Positions 63,735 to 64,000 of a stretch of DNA of 64,000 bases are shown here, piece after piece (position 1 is the first letter of the stretch; the number at the start of each line of letters is the position of its first letter). Source of the stretch: Kitasatospora herbaricolor (GTDB lineage: Bacteria; Actinomycetota; Actinomycetes; Streptomycetales; Streptomycetaceae); assembly GCF_030813695.1 (NCBI RefSeq), contig NZ_JAUSVA010000002.1:8517501-8581500 (forward strand), read 5' to 3'. The notes beneath the pieces are model-generated. The model searched no databases. It was not told the origin of the DNA and saw only the letters and a program-made list of their open reading frames with translations. The position numbers were made by a program, and so were the translations under genes.

Positions 63735-64000
63735 TCAGGCCTCTCGGGTGCGCAGCCGCGGGTCGATCAGGCGGTACGACAGGTCGACGGCGGTGTTGAC
63801 GACGGTGTAGACCAGGCCGGCCACCAGCACGATCCCGATGACCAGCGGCAGGTCCTTGTTGCGGACGGCGGTGACCGCCAGCGTGCCCAGGCCCTGCCGG
63901 GAGAAGACCGATTCGACGACCACCGCCCCGCCGATCAGCGAGCCGGTGAGCCAGCCGACCAGTGTCGCCACCGGCAGCAGTCCGTGCCGCAGTCCGTGCC
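63735..64000 (-). CDS. Dipeptide-type ABC permease, DppB-like, C-terminal part
   Basis: Only the last part is in the window (gene continues past the right edge). The reading frame has the DppB C-terminal pattern GGAVVVESVFSRQGLG and ends with DLSYRLIDPRL, as usual for DppB/OppB. First gene of the operon seen here; the binding protein probably lies farther upstream. Confidence 0.92.
   Translation of the reverse strand, partial: HGLRHGLLPVATLVGWLTGSLIGGAVVVESVFSRQGLGTLAVTAVRNKDLPLVIGIVLVAGLVYTVVNTAVDLSYRLIDPRLRTREA

Overview
The window is very high-GC DNA with the codon bias, spacing and gene families of a Streptomyces-type actinomycete (Streptomyces or Kitasatospora). Markers are a bldA-type TTA codon, carbohydrate ABC transporters without their own ATPase, a perfect CebR-type operator and a modular type I polyketide synthase. 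I see no tRNA, rRNA, CRISPR array, insertion sequence or phage gene. All functions are read from motifs by eye; no database search was run.

Layout. (1) 1-11122: the 3' part of a modular PKS. The first gene (5' end outside the window) ends one module and carries a full KS-AT-DH-ER-KR-ACP module with a methylmalonyl-type AT. The next gene is a KS-AT-ACP module with a malonyl-type AT, no thioesterase and no C-terminal docking tail. A luciferase-like monooxygenase follows, joined by a repeat-rich linker. The first AT with both linkers is a sharply bounded block of different base composition. (2) 11733-23203: secreted carbohydrate-active proteins: a GH16 beta-glucanase with a duplicated ricin-type lectin module, a HEAT-repeat protein, and two large secreted propeller/lectin paralogues that bracket an AraC and a DeoR regulator. 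(3) 23982-32780: a sugar-uptake locus: a ROK repressor divergent from a binding lipoprotein, two permeases and a DUF5107/TPR protein, plus a second orphan binding protein. The divergent promoters have TTAGTT/AACTAA-type elements in their spacers, and a strongly structured repeat lies between the second permease and the DUF5107 gene.

(4) 33278-41193: a hypothetical protein, two pirins, an alpha/beta hydrolase, a tightly coupled GNAT-OsmC-pirin operon, and a Tat-exported PhoD-type phosphatase with a TTA codon, overlapping a secreted repeat protein. (5) 41515-42742: a well-conserved cobalamin riboswitch followed not by a usual B12 gene but by a 47-codon ORF coupled to an acyl-CoA thioesterase, then a 40-codon remnant of 3-hydroxyacyl-CoA dehydrogenase. 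(6) 43126-54428: amidase/TetR pair, secreted protein, DUF4916 protein, glutamate decarboxylase, GH15 enzyme, small membrane protein, 2-hydroxyacid dehydrogenase and Ca2+/H+ antiporter. (7) 54604-58622: a CBM2-bearing glycosidase behind a CebR box, a methyltransferase and a CPCC-barstar fusion. (8) 58882-64000: a minus-strand operon of dipeptide-type ABC transporter genes and two flavin-dependent monooxygenases, running off the window.

Best candidates for something undescribed are the riboswitch-small ORF-thioesterase unit, the ROK/DUF5107 sugar locus with its structured intergenic element, the duplicated secreted propeller/lectin genes with paired regulators, and the PKS AT block and PKS-monooxygenase junction.
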